NCBI GenBank assembly: GCA_963971425.1
Contig: OZ020521.1
Location: 2,854,501-2,918,500 of the forward strand
Length of the DNA: 64,000 nucleotides
Reading direction: 5' to 3'
DNA from: Bryoerythrophyllum caledonicum
Taxonomy: Eukaryota; Streptophyta; Bryopsida; Pottiales; Pottiaceae
The position numbers and the translations under genes were made by a program. A model generated the notes under the pieces. The model worked only from the letters and a program-made list of their open reading frames with translations. It was not told the origin of the DNA and did not search any database. How positions within the stretch are numbered: position 1 is the first letter of the stretch; each line of letters begins with the position of its first letter. Positions 36,351 to 46,152 of the stretch are shown here, in pieces.

Positions 36351-37050
36351 GAAATTTAATTACTGAAACAATCTATTTTACACGCCCCGGCGGCGGCAGT
36401 CCGCGGCGCACGGCGGCTGGCTGCAGTGGGCAGGGGCCACCGGCGGCAGCGGGAGCTGCCTACCCGGGATTGCGTGGAAGGGGTGGAGATGCTCTTCGAA
36501 TAAGCATGGAACCAGGCTCTAAGAATATTGCTCACTTGCGCCGGAAGCGTCTCGTACACTATTGTCGCCGCGGTCGTCATGGTCAGCTCGTCTTGAGCTT
36601 GCTGCACACACACCAGATTTTTCTGCCGCCTGGGCTCCACATGATGCTAGCACCCATGAGCAGCCACGCTTTGAGTTACTACTACAGTTTCTTCGTTTCA
36701 GTTCCCATGTGCAGACGAATTGGACTGCGATCCAATCCCCGAAATCGATATGATTTTACAGCATCAATTTCTCGAGATCAGAGTTGCGTTTCGACTCAGG
36801 CCACTCACTAGGAAGCTCAGGTGAAACTCGTCGCTGAGTCTGTGCAGCCACTACTTAAGCACCCAATGGATCGCTGCAATTGCCACAGACGAGCTAGCTT
36901 TCCTGAACTGATCCTTCATATTCAGGTGAGCTAGCTCTCCTTTGAATTGCTTGGTCTTGTTGTGTGTATTCGATGTAGTGTTGGTCCTGTAGCGTTTCCT
37001 GAATTCTTATTATGCATTGTGCATCTTGAAGAAATTTCGCTGCTTTTTTC
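36351..37050. other. GC-rich segment upstream of the GST pseudogene
   Basis: A CGGCGGC-rich stretch (36385-36470) and moderately GC-rich DNA to about 36900. Open frames exist on both strands without motifs. It may be the former promoter and leader of the GST gene that follows, or a separate captured fragment. Confidence 0.3.
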
Positions 37051-37061
37051 AGATTCAGGTG

Positions 37062-38060
37062 AGAAAACGGGTGTCAAGGCGTACGGGACATTCTACTCTC
37101 CGAATGCCAGCAGGGCGTTCCTCGTGTTGCATGAAAAGGACGTTGAGTTTGAGCTTGTGAGCGTCAGCATCTTGGCAGGACAGCATAAGACGGCGGAGTA
37201 ACTAGCTGTGCAGGTGAGACAATTTGTCTAAACTTTGAGTGTTCCGTTTTAGATTGCGACTTTTGATAATCTAATCTCTCACTGGGGCCAACCTGATGCT
37301 CAAGAAAGTGAGGTTGGAACATGATGATGCAGCCATTCGGAGTGGTTCCGCTTCTCCAAGATGGCCATGTCAAAGTATTCGGTAAGCTCCTTACTCTGCT
37401 ACGATCAGCCCTGCAGCCTTCGCAGGATTGTGCATTTGCCATGACTAGTATCACCGACAGTATCCTAGAACTATCACCTCATTATCGCTTAGAAATCAGC
37501 TCCGAGAATAAGCTTCTTGCGAACGTGTGTGCATTCTAGACACAGAAGGTCTGACACACAAGTTGGCTGCACATTTTCAGAGTCCAGGGCCATTATGCGG
37601 TACATTGCAGACAAATACAAGGACCAAGGGACGCGCAATCTGTATGGATCGACCCTGGAAGAGCGGGCGCAGGTGGGCCATTGGTTGGTGGTCGAGAGTG
37701 GGACATTCTCCCCGATGGTTCAGAAGGTCGAGGAGCTGTTCAACCGTGCCTTCTACAAGGCGGCGGCCGACCCGAAAGCTGTGGAAGAAGCCACTCAGGA
37801 GATGGCGAACATACTGGACATTTACTAGGCGCATCTCTCCCTTGGCTGGAGACTTCGTGAGCATCGCCGACCTGGCAGATCTGCCGCTCGATCACATCTT
37901 CTTCCACGTCGCGGAGATCAAGCCGGAGCTCCTGAGCTCTAGAAAGCACGTCGCAGCTTGGTGGCAGGCAATCTCCTCTCGGCCCGCTTGGAAGAAGGTC
38001 CTTTCTATCGCTGGCCCTGATTGGGAGTCATGGCAAAAGGCAGCCAAGAGCTCGACCTGA
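37062..38060 (+). pseudogene. GSTF: Phi-class glutathione S-transferase pseudogene
   Basis: Three exons with the classic phi-class layout. Exon 1 (to 37213, GTGAGA donor) reads VKAYGTFYSPNASRAFLVLH. Exon 2 (37333-37381) is exactly 49 nt and reads PFGVVPLLQDGHVKVF. Exon 3 (37581-38060) opens ESRAIMRYIADKYKDQGTRN. The glutathione-binding ESRAI motif and catalytic Ser (SPN) are kept. Disabling changes: no normal start (ACG where Met is expected), TAA at 37199-37201 in exon 1, TAG at 37826-37828 where ILDIYEAHL is expected, and a frameshift near 37836, after which LAGDFVSIADLADLPL resumes in another frame. All splice sites are intact, so loss is recent. Phi GSTs conjugate glutathione to electrophiles in the cytosol. 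Confidence 0.85.
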
Positions 38061-38090
38061 TGGATCAAGCTACAAATTTAATGGATCAAG

Positions 38091-38250
38091 TCGTAGCTGA
38101 ATCTGTGCATGTAAAGATGTAGCTGAATTTAGAGAGTTGTAGCTGAATTCAACTTTCAGAAAGACATCTGGCTACCTACCTTCACCCTGTCCATGGAGTT
38201 TTCAACTTTCAGAAAATTGTAGCAGAATCTGTGCATGTAAAGATGAGACA
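38091..38250. repeat. Short direct repeats in the former GST 3' flank
   Basis: A 28-bp word beginning tgtagctgaatctgtgcatg (38091) recurs with one change at about 38218, and ttcaactttcag recurs at about 38150 and 38200. They are small local duplications after the pseudogene stop. Confidence 0.6.
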
Positions 38251-39026
38251 ATTGGCTGGAGTTGTAGTTTTCGACAATGATCTTACTTGTCAACTCACTC
38301 TTTTTCTCACACAATATGTCGCCTATGAGCTCACCTTCTTAGTCATATTTATGATTAGGATACAATGAAACTTCAAAGCTTTTCTACGTCTTGAAAACAG
38401 TAGATCAAACATTGACAAACACAAGCACTTCTAATCACATGTCTACGATCACTGCAGCGCATAAACATTGCCTAAATTTGGAACTGTGTCCAAGTTTGGA
38501 GGCTCGTAGTAAACGCGTTAGTCAAGTAGTTATCCCAGGAACGTCAGAGCCTATGACTGTGACATCAACTCCTATGACCGTGTGCTCTAATTTTTCAATA
38601 AATCAATAAGCGGATTTTTTAACATTGATTTTAGTTTTTAGAGATCACCTGTCTTGCACATGTCACAATATTTACATAATTTTTTGTGAAAACTTGAAAA
38701 TATTGTGATTTTCTAAAGAAAAAGTGAAGAAAATTCATATCCAATGCAAAGTATGCTGAAAATTACACTATTGGTGTACATCATTGTGTCAAGTATTGTG
38801 TTGTAAATGAAACTTCTCTATTTAGCTAAAATTAAAAAATCATTCAACCATGGTTTCAGGTTCAAAGTTCAAATTGCATTGATTAATTCAATGTTATGAA
38901 TGTCTTAGAATTTCAAATCGGAGTGAAAACTTGACCTGAGAAGCTTCGTTGAACGCAAATTCAAATAATATTTTTTTAATGACTTGAATTCAGATTTAGA
39001 ATAATTGCTAGAAGTTTTTAAAATCT

Positions 39027-39030
<4 letters not shown>
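38251..39030. other. No gene recognised
   Basis: AT-rich DNA. Only short frames are present, the largest being 72 codons at 38391-38609, Ser/Thr-rich and without motif. Confidence 0.5.

Positions 39031-39098
<68 letters not shown>
39031..39098. repeat. (AT)n microsatellite
   Basis: A nearly pure run of about 34 AT dinucleotides. The Ile-Tyr repeat frame over it is an artefact. Confidence 0.95.
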
Positions 39099-39099
<1 letters not shown>

Positions 39100-41385
39100 G
39101 ATTACCTCGATGATGCAAGTTTCATCATCATCTAATGCTTACATATTCAATGAACTCTCCAAAAAAGAAATGGATGAAATATCTGAATTCTTCATCTAGT
39201 ATCACACATTCAAAGTCATCCAAGAAGCCACAATTTGGCTCCTTGGATGTTCCTTGGTTAACTAGCAATGATCATGGATGAACATACATATGGACTATTT
39301 GGATGAAACCCTAGTATGGCACGGTTTCAATCTGTCTTGTCTCTATTGTGAAGTTTGAAAGAAAATGTCAATGATTTGTGCATTGTGTAAAAGTACCAAA
39401 TTTAGAGTGTTAAAAATGACCCCATTCAAATGAGAATTAACAAACACTATTGATGCCTAATTAAATTAGCATCCAAAATTCAAGCCACATTAGAGTTATC
39501 TTTAATAGGTGTCCAAATTAAAGCATCAATAGAGTAGTCATGGTGGTCCTCATCTCCAATTGTACTACTAACATATGTCCTCTGGGCATGGGCTTGGTGT
39601 GGAACGAACAAACACTTTATCCATGCCAGCCCCCTTCTCGAGGACCGTAGTTCTTTTTCTTCTTTCCCATCACCAATCTAACGTGGCAATTAATATGCAA
39701 CTTAGCAGTTATGCTCTTGGCCAAGTGTACCAAGCGACAATTGGAAATAGTGGATTTCTACGCAAAAAAATGGGGGCAAAGATTTTTGTGTCTCAATAAA
39801 GTGGATGTGCATGCCTAGTTCATTTAGTCTCTATATGTGCAAAAAAAGTGCCGCACTTACCTAAATTGATGTGAAGGAGGTACAAATTCTTGTCATACAC
39901 TATTACAAAGGTTAGTTTGCTATAAACAACAACATTGTTAAGAGGAGCCAATTGCAAGGGCATATGCACATTGACCATTTTGGAATTCTTCTTTGCCTTA
40001 TGGGTGGATCGTGGATGTATCCATTGTGGTTTGAACCATGGAATTCAAGTCCCTCATTATTCTCGTGGTGGCTTTGTCCACAAAGTTTATAGAGCTTTGG
40101 TTCCCTCAAATTTTCTTTTGCCGTCTCGACGGCCGCTAAGACCCATGTGGATCTCTTCCAAGTCTCTCCACCTTCAAATAAAGTTAGTTTGGAGTTGATG
40201 TTGCCTTATGCATTCCCTCTTCCCTTGCTGCTCCTCCACTATATTCCTTCTTTCTCTGTTGTTCTCCTCTCTTTTGAGGGAAAGTACTATACAAGCGAAA
40301 AGAACAACAAAGTAGCAACTGATAAGAGGGCATCGATGTCAACAACAAGGAAGAATGCCATCGGGAGGAGGGCCAATGGTACTCGAGGGTTGGAAACTTG
40401 GAAGAAGGTTGGGGAGGTCTTGACAAACGCCAAAGTCCAAACAATTGGACATGGAGATGGAGATGTTCCTTAATGGTTAAGAAACGCTTGGAAGAGATAA
40501 ATTTTGCAAACCTCTACCCCCACTCATACAACCGCGGAAGGCATGAAGGCACATGGTACTCTTCCTTCTAAAAAACTCCAATCTCCATCCTTCCAATTGA
40601 AGCCCTACGTAGAAAAAGTCTTGTTAGCATTCATAATATTCTTAGAAGTCATTTACGAAGTCATCTTCCTATTTTTACACCTATTATTACTTGAATTGTT
40701 TGGATCAAAGTTTGGATGGAAAACATTCGACCACATTGTACAATACTCAGCAAATGTATTACGTTTATTTCTTAAATTGCCGCAACACGTTTTCTATAGT
40801 GGGGTCACTTTGGAATGAGAATCTGACAAGAATTTCAAATGCTTGGCTACTTAACTTTGTGGATACATGACGATCACTAGCTGCTGAATTTGAGACATTT
40901 CAAAATGTCAACAGCTACCAATTTGGGATTTTTAGAGATTGCCTCAACTTGCTAATAGTACAACAAAAATACTTGCACCAGCATCAACTCCAAACATGCC
41001 ATCACAAAAAATATATTTTTTGACTTGCAACTAGAAAATGGATCTTTGGGTTATAAGAATCATAGTGGATCTGAGTGCTAGAGTGTTTGTAGCAGAATTG
41101 AGTGTTAGTGGAGGTTGAAATTGTTGGGCATATGGTCTGTGCACATTGTCTGTGCATGCCTGTGTACATTGTGCATGTTGTTGTTGTCTTTGCATGTTTG
41201 TTGTGCAGTGGTTCCATTTGAGGGAGTTGAAAACAAGGACTTTAAGCAAAAGAAGAAAGAGGGATCATTGTCGGAATGGGGAGTGTTGGAATGTTTACTT
41301 ATTGTGTTGCAAAAGAGTTGGAAATGAGTTAGTTAAGTGTCTTCACTGTCTCAAAGAACTATTGTGACGCCATATCCATTAAATT
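39100..41385. other. Anonymous DNA with two unassigned plus-strand frames
   Basis: Frames at 40147-40473 (108 codons, basic C-terminal part) and 40504-40818 (104 codons, with a hydrophobic stretch LLAFIIFLEVIYEVIFLFLH) are open but have no recognisable family or splice context. GT-rich and CA-rich words lie around 41140-41200. No gene is called. Confidence 0.4.
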
Positions 41386-41499
41386 AAGACATTTGAGAGT
41401 CTCAAATGAGTGACTTTCAACTTGAGAGGAGTATGGATGGAAGTCTCAAACTTCGTGAAATGTCTCAGTTAAACAAATATGGCCATTTGTGAGCGGTAC

Positions 41500-42369
41500 A
41501 GTGATAGCGCGTGAGCCCAGTGGAAGGGCTCAAAAGCTTTCAATTTGTGAGAAGAGGAACCTTGCGCACATTCTCACCTAAAATCGTCACCTATCTCTTT
41601 GAGGTATCGTTGAGCAGATGAGGGTCAAGGTCTACAAGCACACATTGTCAACGTATATCAAGAGATTGGGTTTTGGCAATCGAGTTGCTGCAAGGAAGCC
41701 ATTTTGAGGTGCAAACTCAAAGCAAATAGGCTAGCATTTTCCAAGGCACTTAAGAGATGGACCCTATCAAATTGGCACAACATTATGTGGACAGACAAGT
41801 CCTCGTTTGAAATTGGAAAGAGGTCCCAACAAATTTAGGTTTGGCTTCAAGCGTATGAACGATACTCATTGGATTCCATAGCTTCTACTTTCAAGTCGGG
41901 CCGCACTTCTGTCATGATTTGGGGCGCCTTCAGTGGCTTTGATAAGTGCCCTATTGTTGTTATGCCACTTCACAAATGCACAAGTGACAATATTGTGGAT
42001 ATTGTGTATGAAGGTCGCTTAAGCGGCTTTTATTTTTTGCATGATGAGCGTGAGAATCTTATGCTCATGGAAGACGGCGCCCGAGTGCATTGTAGCAAAT
42101 ATGCCTAGAGTTGGAGAGTGGCGCATCCCATAAAGAAGCATAAGTGGCCGGCAAGCTCGCTGCACTTGAACCCAATAGAAAACCTATGGATGATTGGAAA
42201 GGACTCTGTACAAAATGGGCCGATACCACAAAACCAAGAAGAATTGATTGAATCCATTGAATGGGCATGGGAAGGCATCTCTGAGGAAGTAATTGAGATC
42301 CTCATTGCTAGCATGCCTAAACGAATGAGGGCTGTAATTGATGCTAAAGGTGGTAGTATAAGATGGTAG
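41500..42369 (+). pseudogene. Tc1/mariner-type (DD34E) transposase relic
   Basis: The helix-turn-helix end reads STYIKRLGFGNRVAARKPF (about 41648-41705) in one frame. The catalytic part continues in another from about 41700: WTLSNWHNIMWTDKSSF carries the first catalytic Asp (41794), VMIWGAFSGFDKCPIV the central block, MEDGARVH the second Asp, and WPASSLHLNPIENLW the Glu. Counting codons between the second Asp and the Glu gives 34 residues, hence DD34E. The end, SMPKRMRAVIDAKGGSIRW, is the usual Tc1 C-terminus. Disabled by a frameshift near 41700 and in-frame TAG codons at 41836 and 42106. Terminal inverted repeats were not found with confidence. A perfect palindrome, catttgaga-g-tctcaaatg, lies just upstream at 41390-41408. 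Confidence 0.85.
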
Positions 42370-42726
42370 GTAGTGTATCCTAAGATACTTTATTGTTGTA
42401 TGATTTTCAGAGTTTGTTGTAAAATTTTCTTCTTGCAATAAAGTAAACTTCATTACCTTTTCAATGCAATTTTCCATTGGTGATTTGGGCCAAAACTGAA
42501 TCTGTAATGCCAATTTGGAATTACATCTCCATGTCTATTTTTGCGGCTATGGATACAATAAACGTATCTCATTTGCTGGGTATTGTACAAATGAAATGGC
42601 CTTGTGTAGATATATATACTCTTATGGGATTTTTTTGCAAATATCATACCAATTTTTTTATTCTTTAAAATATAAACTCTTGGAAAATACTCTCTAAATT
42701 GCTTTTATAGAGGGAGCTTACTGAAA

Positions 42727-42931
42727 TACCATACCCAACGGTCGAATTCGGCACCCCTGTGCATTTATTTCTGGAAATAATAACTTTGAAAAAGTTCTTT
42801 AAATAGAATATTCTTAAAACTCCATTTTTTCACGGTGTCAAAAAATTGATGTTTTTGAAAAATCATTTCCAAAAATATTGACAGCTATTTTCAGAGATAT
42901 TTAAAGCCGAATCCGACCCAAGGGTACGATA
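42727..42931. mobile_element. TA-flanked MITE (Tc1/mariner-like ends)
   Basis: The ends taccatacccaacggtcgaa (left, continuing to 42752) and cgacccaagggtacgata (right, from 42906) are inverted, with 20 of 26 positions matching. TA at each outer edge fits a TA target duplication. The inside is AT-rich and non-coding. A second, half copy is at 52540-52636. It lies 360 bp downstream of the Tc1/mariner transposase relic, which may be coincidence. Confidence 0.6.
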
Positions 42932-42934
42932 GCA

Positions 42935-43660
42935 TTCATAAATTACAAATGCAATAGAGAATACTATCGGTTGTTTCCCTCCATAAACCATTAAATATCA
43001 ATCACTTCATCACCTTCTAACAAAAGTCAAATTCGACATCCATCAAAATCCTAGCAGGTGAACTTCAAGAACTCCACTGGCAACGTTCATCCCAACACAC
43101 AACCTATCATCCAAACGAGCCCTAAGGCCGACGAATAGCGATCGCCGCCACAGATAGCCGGAACCTGCTTCTCCCGGTCACGAAAACCGGCTGCACCGGC
43201 TTGCCTCGTGAAATGAGTCCCCGAAACGCAACCTCTGCTTTTCGCACCATCAATCAATCCCCCCACGATTTTGACGAGAGACGCGTACTTTGAAGCTCCT
43301 CAACACACCATCACGACATAGCGCAACGAGTGCTACGGAAATCACCTGTGAAATCGATTAGAAACTTCGGCATCCGTCTTCGGAGCTAATTTCAGGGTTG
43401 CTGCGAGGTCGAAGAATCTGGACGCTGATTTTTGCTGGGTTTTTGAGATGCATTTTGTAGGTTGTGCATGTGGTGAGAGTGGGGATGCTACATCGTTTCG
43501 TGTTTCGATGTTACATTTTCCTGGGTTTGTGGGGTGAGTGGGTTTTGCTAGGTTTTACTTGTTAGAAATGAGTGGACGTTGAATTTTGTGGGTTTGTGCG
43601 ATGGTTGGGCGTTGAATTTCACGAGAAGGGAGAGAGGGTTTTGGGATTTCATGATCAGAG
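42935..43660 (+). promoter_or_regulatory. Promoter and leader of the trihelix gene
   Basis: Composition rises from AT-rich to GC-rich toward the start codon. The region from about 43100 is probably transcribed leader. No clear TATA box or operator could be fixed. An upstream ATG frame (cat.., 43448 onward) is short. Confidence 0.3.
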
Positions 43661-45159
43661 ATGGATTTGCATCACGGGGGCGATTACCAGTCGGAGATTA
43701 CGCTCGTGGACCCGACGCAATCGCCGACTGAGGGCGACGAGGCGCACATGACGCACCAGATTCTGCACGACTCGAACGGCAACACCACCACCACGACCAC
43801 CGCCACCACGCCGACCGAGAGCCACCTGATAAACCACCACCACCACCACCTGATCGCGCTGCAGGAGGAGGAGGTGGTGTATGGGCATCCGCAGGGATCT
43901 CGCGGGGGGCGGCTGTACAAGAAGAGCAACTGGGTGGTGGAGGAGATGCTGGTGCTGCAGGCGGCCAAGCGCGAGGACCTGCACCGCAAGGGCTCCTCCT
44001 CCGCCTCCCAGCAGGCGCAGGAGCGCTGGAACTGGATCGAGGACTTCTGCTGGGCGTCTGGGGTGCAGCGGAGCGCGCAGCAGTGCCACGACAAGTGGGA
44101 GGTCATCTCCACGGCGTACAAAAAGGTGTACAACAACGAGAAGTACGTGTGCAGCGGCCAGAAATCGTACTGGAACATGTCGCCCGAAGAGCGCAAGCGC
44201 AACAAGATGCCCCCCAACTTCCAGAAGGAAATCTTCACCGCGCTCCTGGAGTGGTGTAACAACAAGATCCGCAACTCCGACTCCGGCGAGCTTGTTGTGG
44301 ATACGTCGGGCCCTTTGGGACCATCAGGTACTCCTCTCACATTGTTGTGTCATTCCGTCGTCGAAACGCTGGTTTGTTTGAGTCTGTTTTGTGATGAGGT
44401 TTTGCAAGGAACATGCTAGTTATGAGCTCACCATCTTTAGAGAGGTAATAAAGACTGTGAGTGCTTTTCCTATCAGATTATGACGAGGTTTTTGCACGAG
44501 AACAAGGTTATTCTAGATAAACTCATTTCATTGTCAATTCTGGCAGTTTAGGGAATAGTACTTCATATCTAGTTCTTCTCCCAAACAAAGAACCTTATTC
44601 TGGCAATGAATATCTCTATCATTCCTCTGAACTCCTCAAGGTAAAGGTCAACATATAGACATCCATTCTATTGACGATTCCTTGCAATTTCAGCAGTTTA
44701 GGAAGTAGTCGTCTCAAAAGGTTCACATCTCCTTCATGCTTTGATGTCTAGGAATGGTACTAGTATGTCCTGGTTGATGTGAGCGACATGTACAACATTG
44801 CTGCAGGTGTGAAAGCGGAGCTGTTGGATTCCGAGGAGGAGAGCGGCGAGGAGACCAGCGGGCCGAACCAGTCCGGGGGGAAGAAGCGGAAGCTGTGGTG
44901 CAAGGGGGACGAGGGGGGCCTGGCGTCCATACTGGTGCGCAACAACAAGAACGTGGTGGAGGCGATGCTGGAGTCGGAGGACCGCAAGGACAAGCGGCAC
45001 CGGGAGGATCTGGAGATGGAGAGGGTGAAGCTGGAGCTGGAGAAGGAGAAGTTCCGCGGCGCCATGAGGCTGGGCAGCGGGTACATCGAAGCGCTCGTCA
45101 ACATCGGCGACGGCCTCAAGCAGCTCAGCGCCGCCCTCTGCTCCAACATCCACTCATGA
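43661..45159 (+). CDS. Trihelix / MYB-SANT-like transcription factor
   Basis: Two exons, 43661-44327 (GTACTC donor) and 44807-45159 (GCTGCAG acceptor), join in phase to 339 aa. Residues 40-52 are Thr-rich and 59-63 a His run. Residues 89-165 form the trihelix DNA-binding domain with its tryptophans (NWVVEEMLVL; ERWNWIEDFCW; CHDKWEVISTAYKKV), followed by the conserved SYWNMSPEERKRNKMPPNF. In the second exon come an acidic stretch (SEEESGEE), a KKRK nuclear signal at 247-250, a charged coiled coil at about 275-306 and a conserved end segment GSGYIEALVNIGDGLKQLS. It should act in the nucleus as a sequence-specific factor of the kind with a C-terminal oligomerisation helix. Start chosen at the first in-frame ATG after a stop; GC-rich codons contrast with flanking DNA. 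Target genes are unknown. Confidence 0.88.
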
Positions 45160-46152
45160 CATGCACAGATCTAGTAGGTCAATACTCTGCATTTGTGGTA
45201 TCTGTGGAAAGGGCATTGGAGCTCTCAGTTTTGTCTTTGATAGAGTTTAGTCTCGCTGTTTCTTTGGAGCCACCAAGCTAATCTGCAGATTTTGACGGGG
45301 CTAGAATCTGCGCGTTGGTAACGCACCCCTCATGGAACTATTTATCTTCACCCCTGCAAAGATCTTTGCAAGCTTTGTGTTCAATTCTTGTGGTCGAATG
45401 CGGACATGTGATCGTGAATGCTCTTTGTGTTAATGATGTTTCTGAACTACAATGCCTTGTACTGTACAGCTTGGAGACGTAGGTTGCTTGACTTTTTATG
45501 ATAAAAAACTGCGGTTGTGATTGGAGTTGATTCGAAGGTTTTATATGTTTTTGATGCTAACCTGGTTGGATTTTATGGAACTTCTGATTGACCTGTAAAA
45601 TCTTTCTAGAAAGTAGAGAACTAGACGTTTCAGACCTTTACCCAAGTTACGACAGGGCCGTTCATCAGAGTGAGCAAACCATAAAAATTTAACAACCACG
45701 TTCGCTGTTTGTGGCATGTGTTCCACCCCTGACATTCTCACAAGAAAATTGTACCCTGAATCTATGCACAAAATACTAACATAAACCCCCAGGTCCTGAG
45801 CTATTAAATTACATCCTAAAACCTGGTCATGTGTCTCATACTTGAAGACACAGTAAGCTTCACTACAAAATTGTCAGAAAGTTTGGTTCCGCATCAAAAC
45901 GCGTCTCAACTGCAATAAAAATTTGACAAGTATCAGAATGAAGCTCGCAACAAACAATGCAGGGAGTAGCCAAACAACCGAAAAGATACAATTGCCTCAA
46001 CCAGAAAATTTACAACCTTAGAGATGCCACTGGTTTGATTATCCACAACGCTTCAACGATTTGTAATTGCTCATCTCCAAAAAAACAACACTTCTCTTCC
46101 TTCGAGTGATGGCTTTCTCTATGATTTGACATAAAAGAGACCCTGTCTCTCT
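45160..46152. other. Convergent intergenic region
   Basis: 3' flanks of the trihelix gene (+) and of the ARM-repeat gene (-). No gene between them. A minus-strand frame at 45541-45771 has no motif. Confidence 0.5.

Noticed and set aside
39005-39199. Frame with an Ile-Tyr repeat
   Set aside because: It is a translation of an (AT)n microsatellite.
40504-40818. 104-codon frame with a hydrophobic segment, considered as a small membrane protein
   Set aside because: No homologous motif, no splice or promoter support, AT-driven hydrophobic codons.
43655-44381. Long alternative frames on both strands over the trihelix exon (up to 218 codons)
   Set aside because: GC-rich exon shadows; only the plus frame from 43661 has the domain and joins in phase with exon 2.
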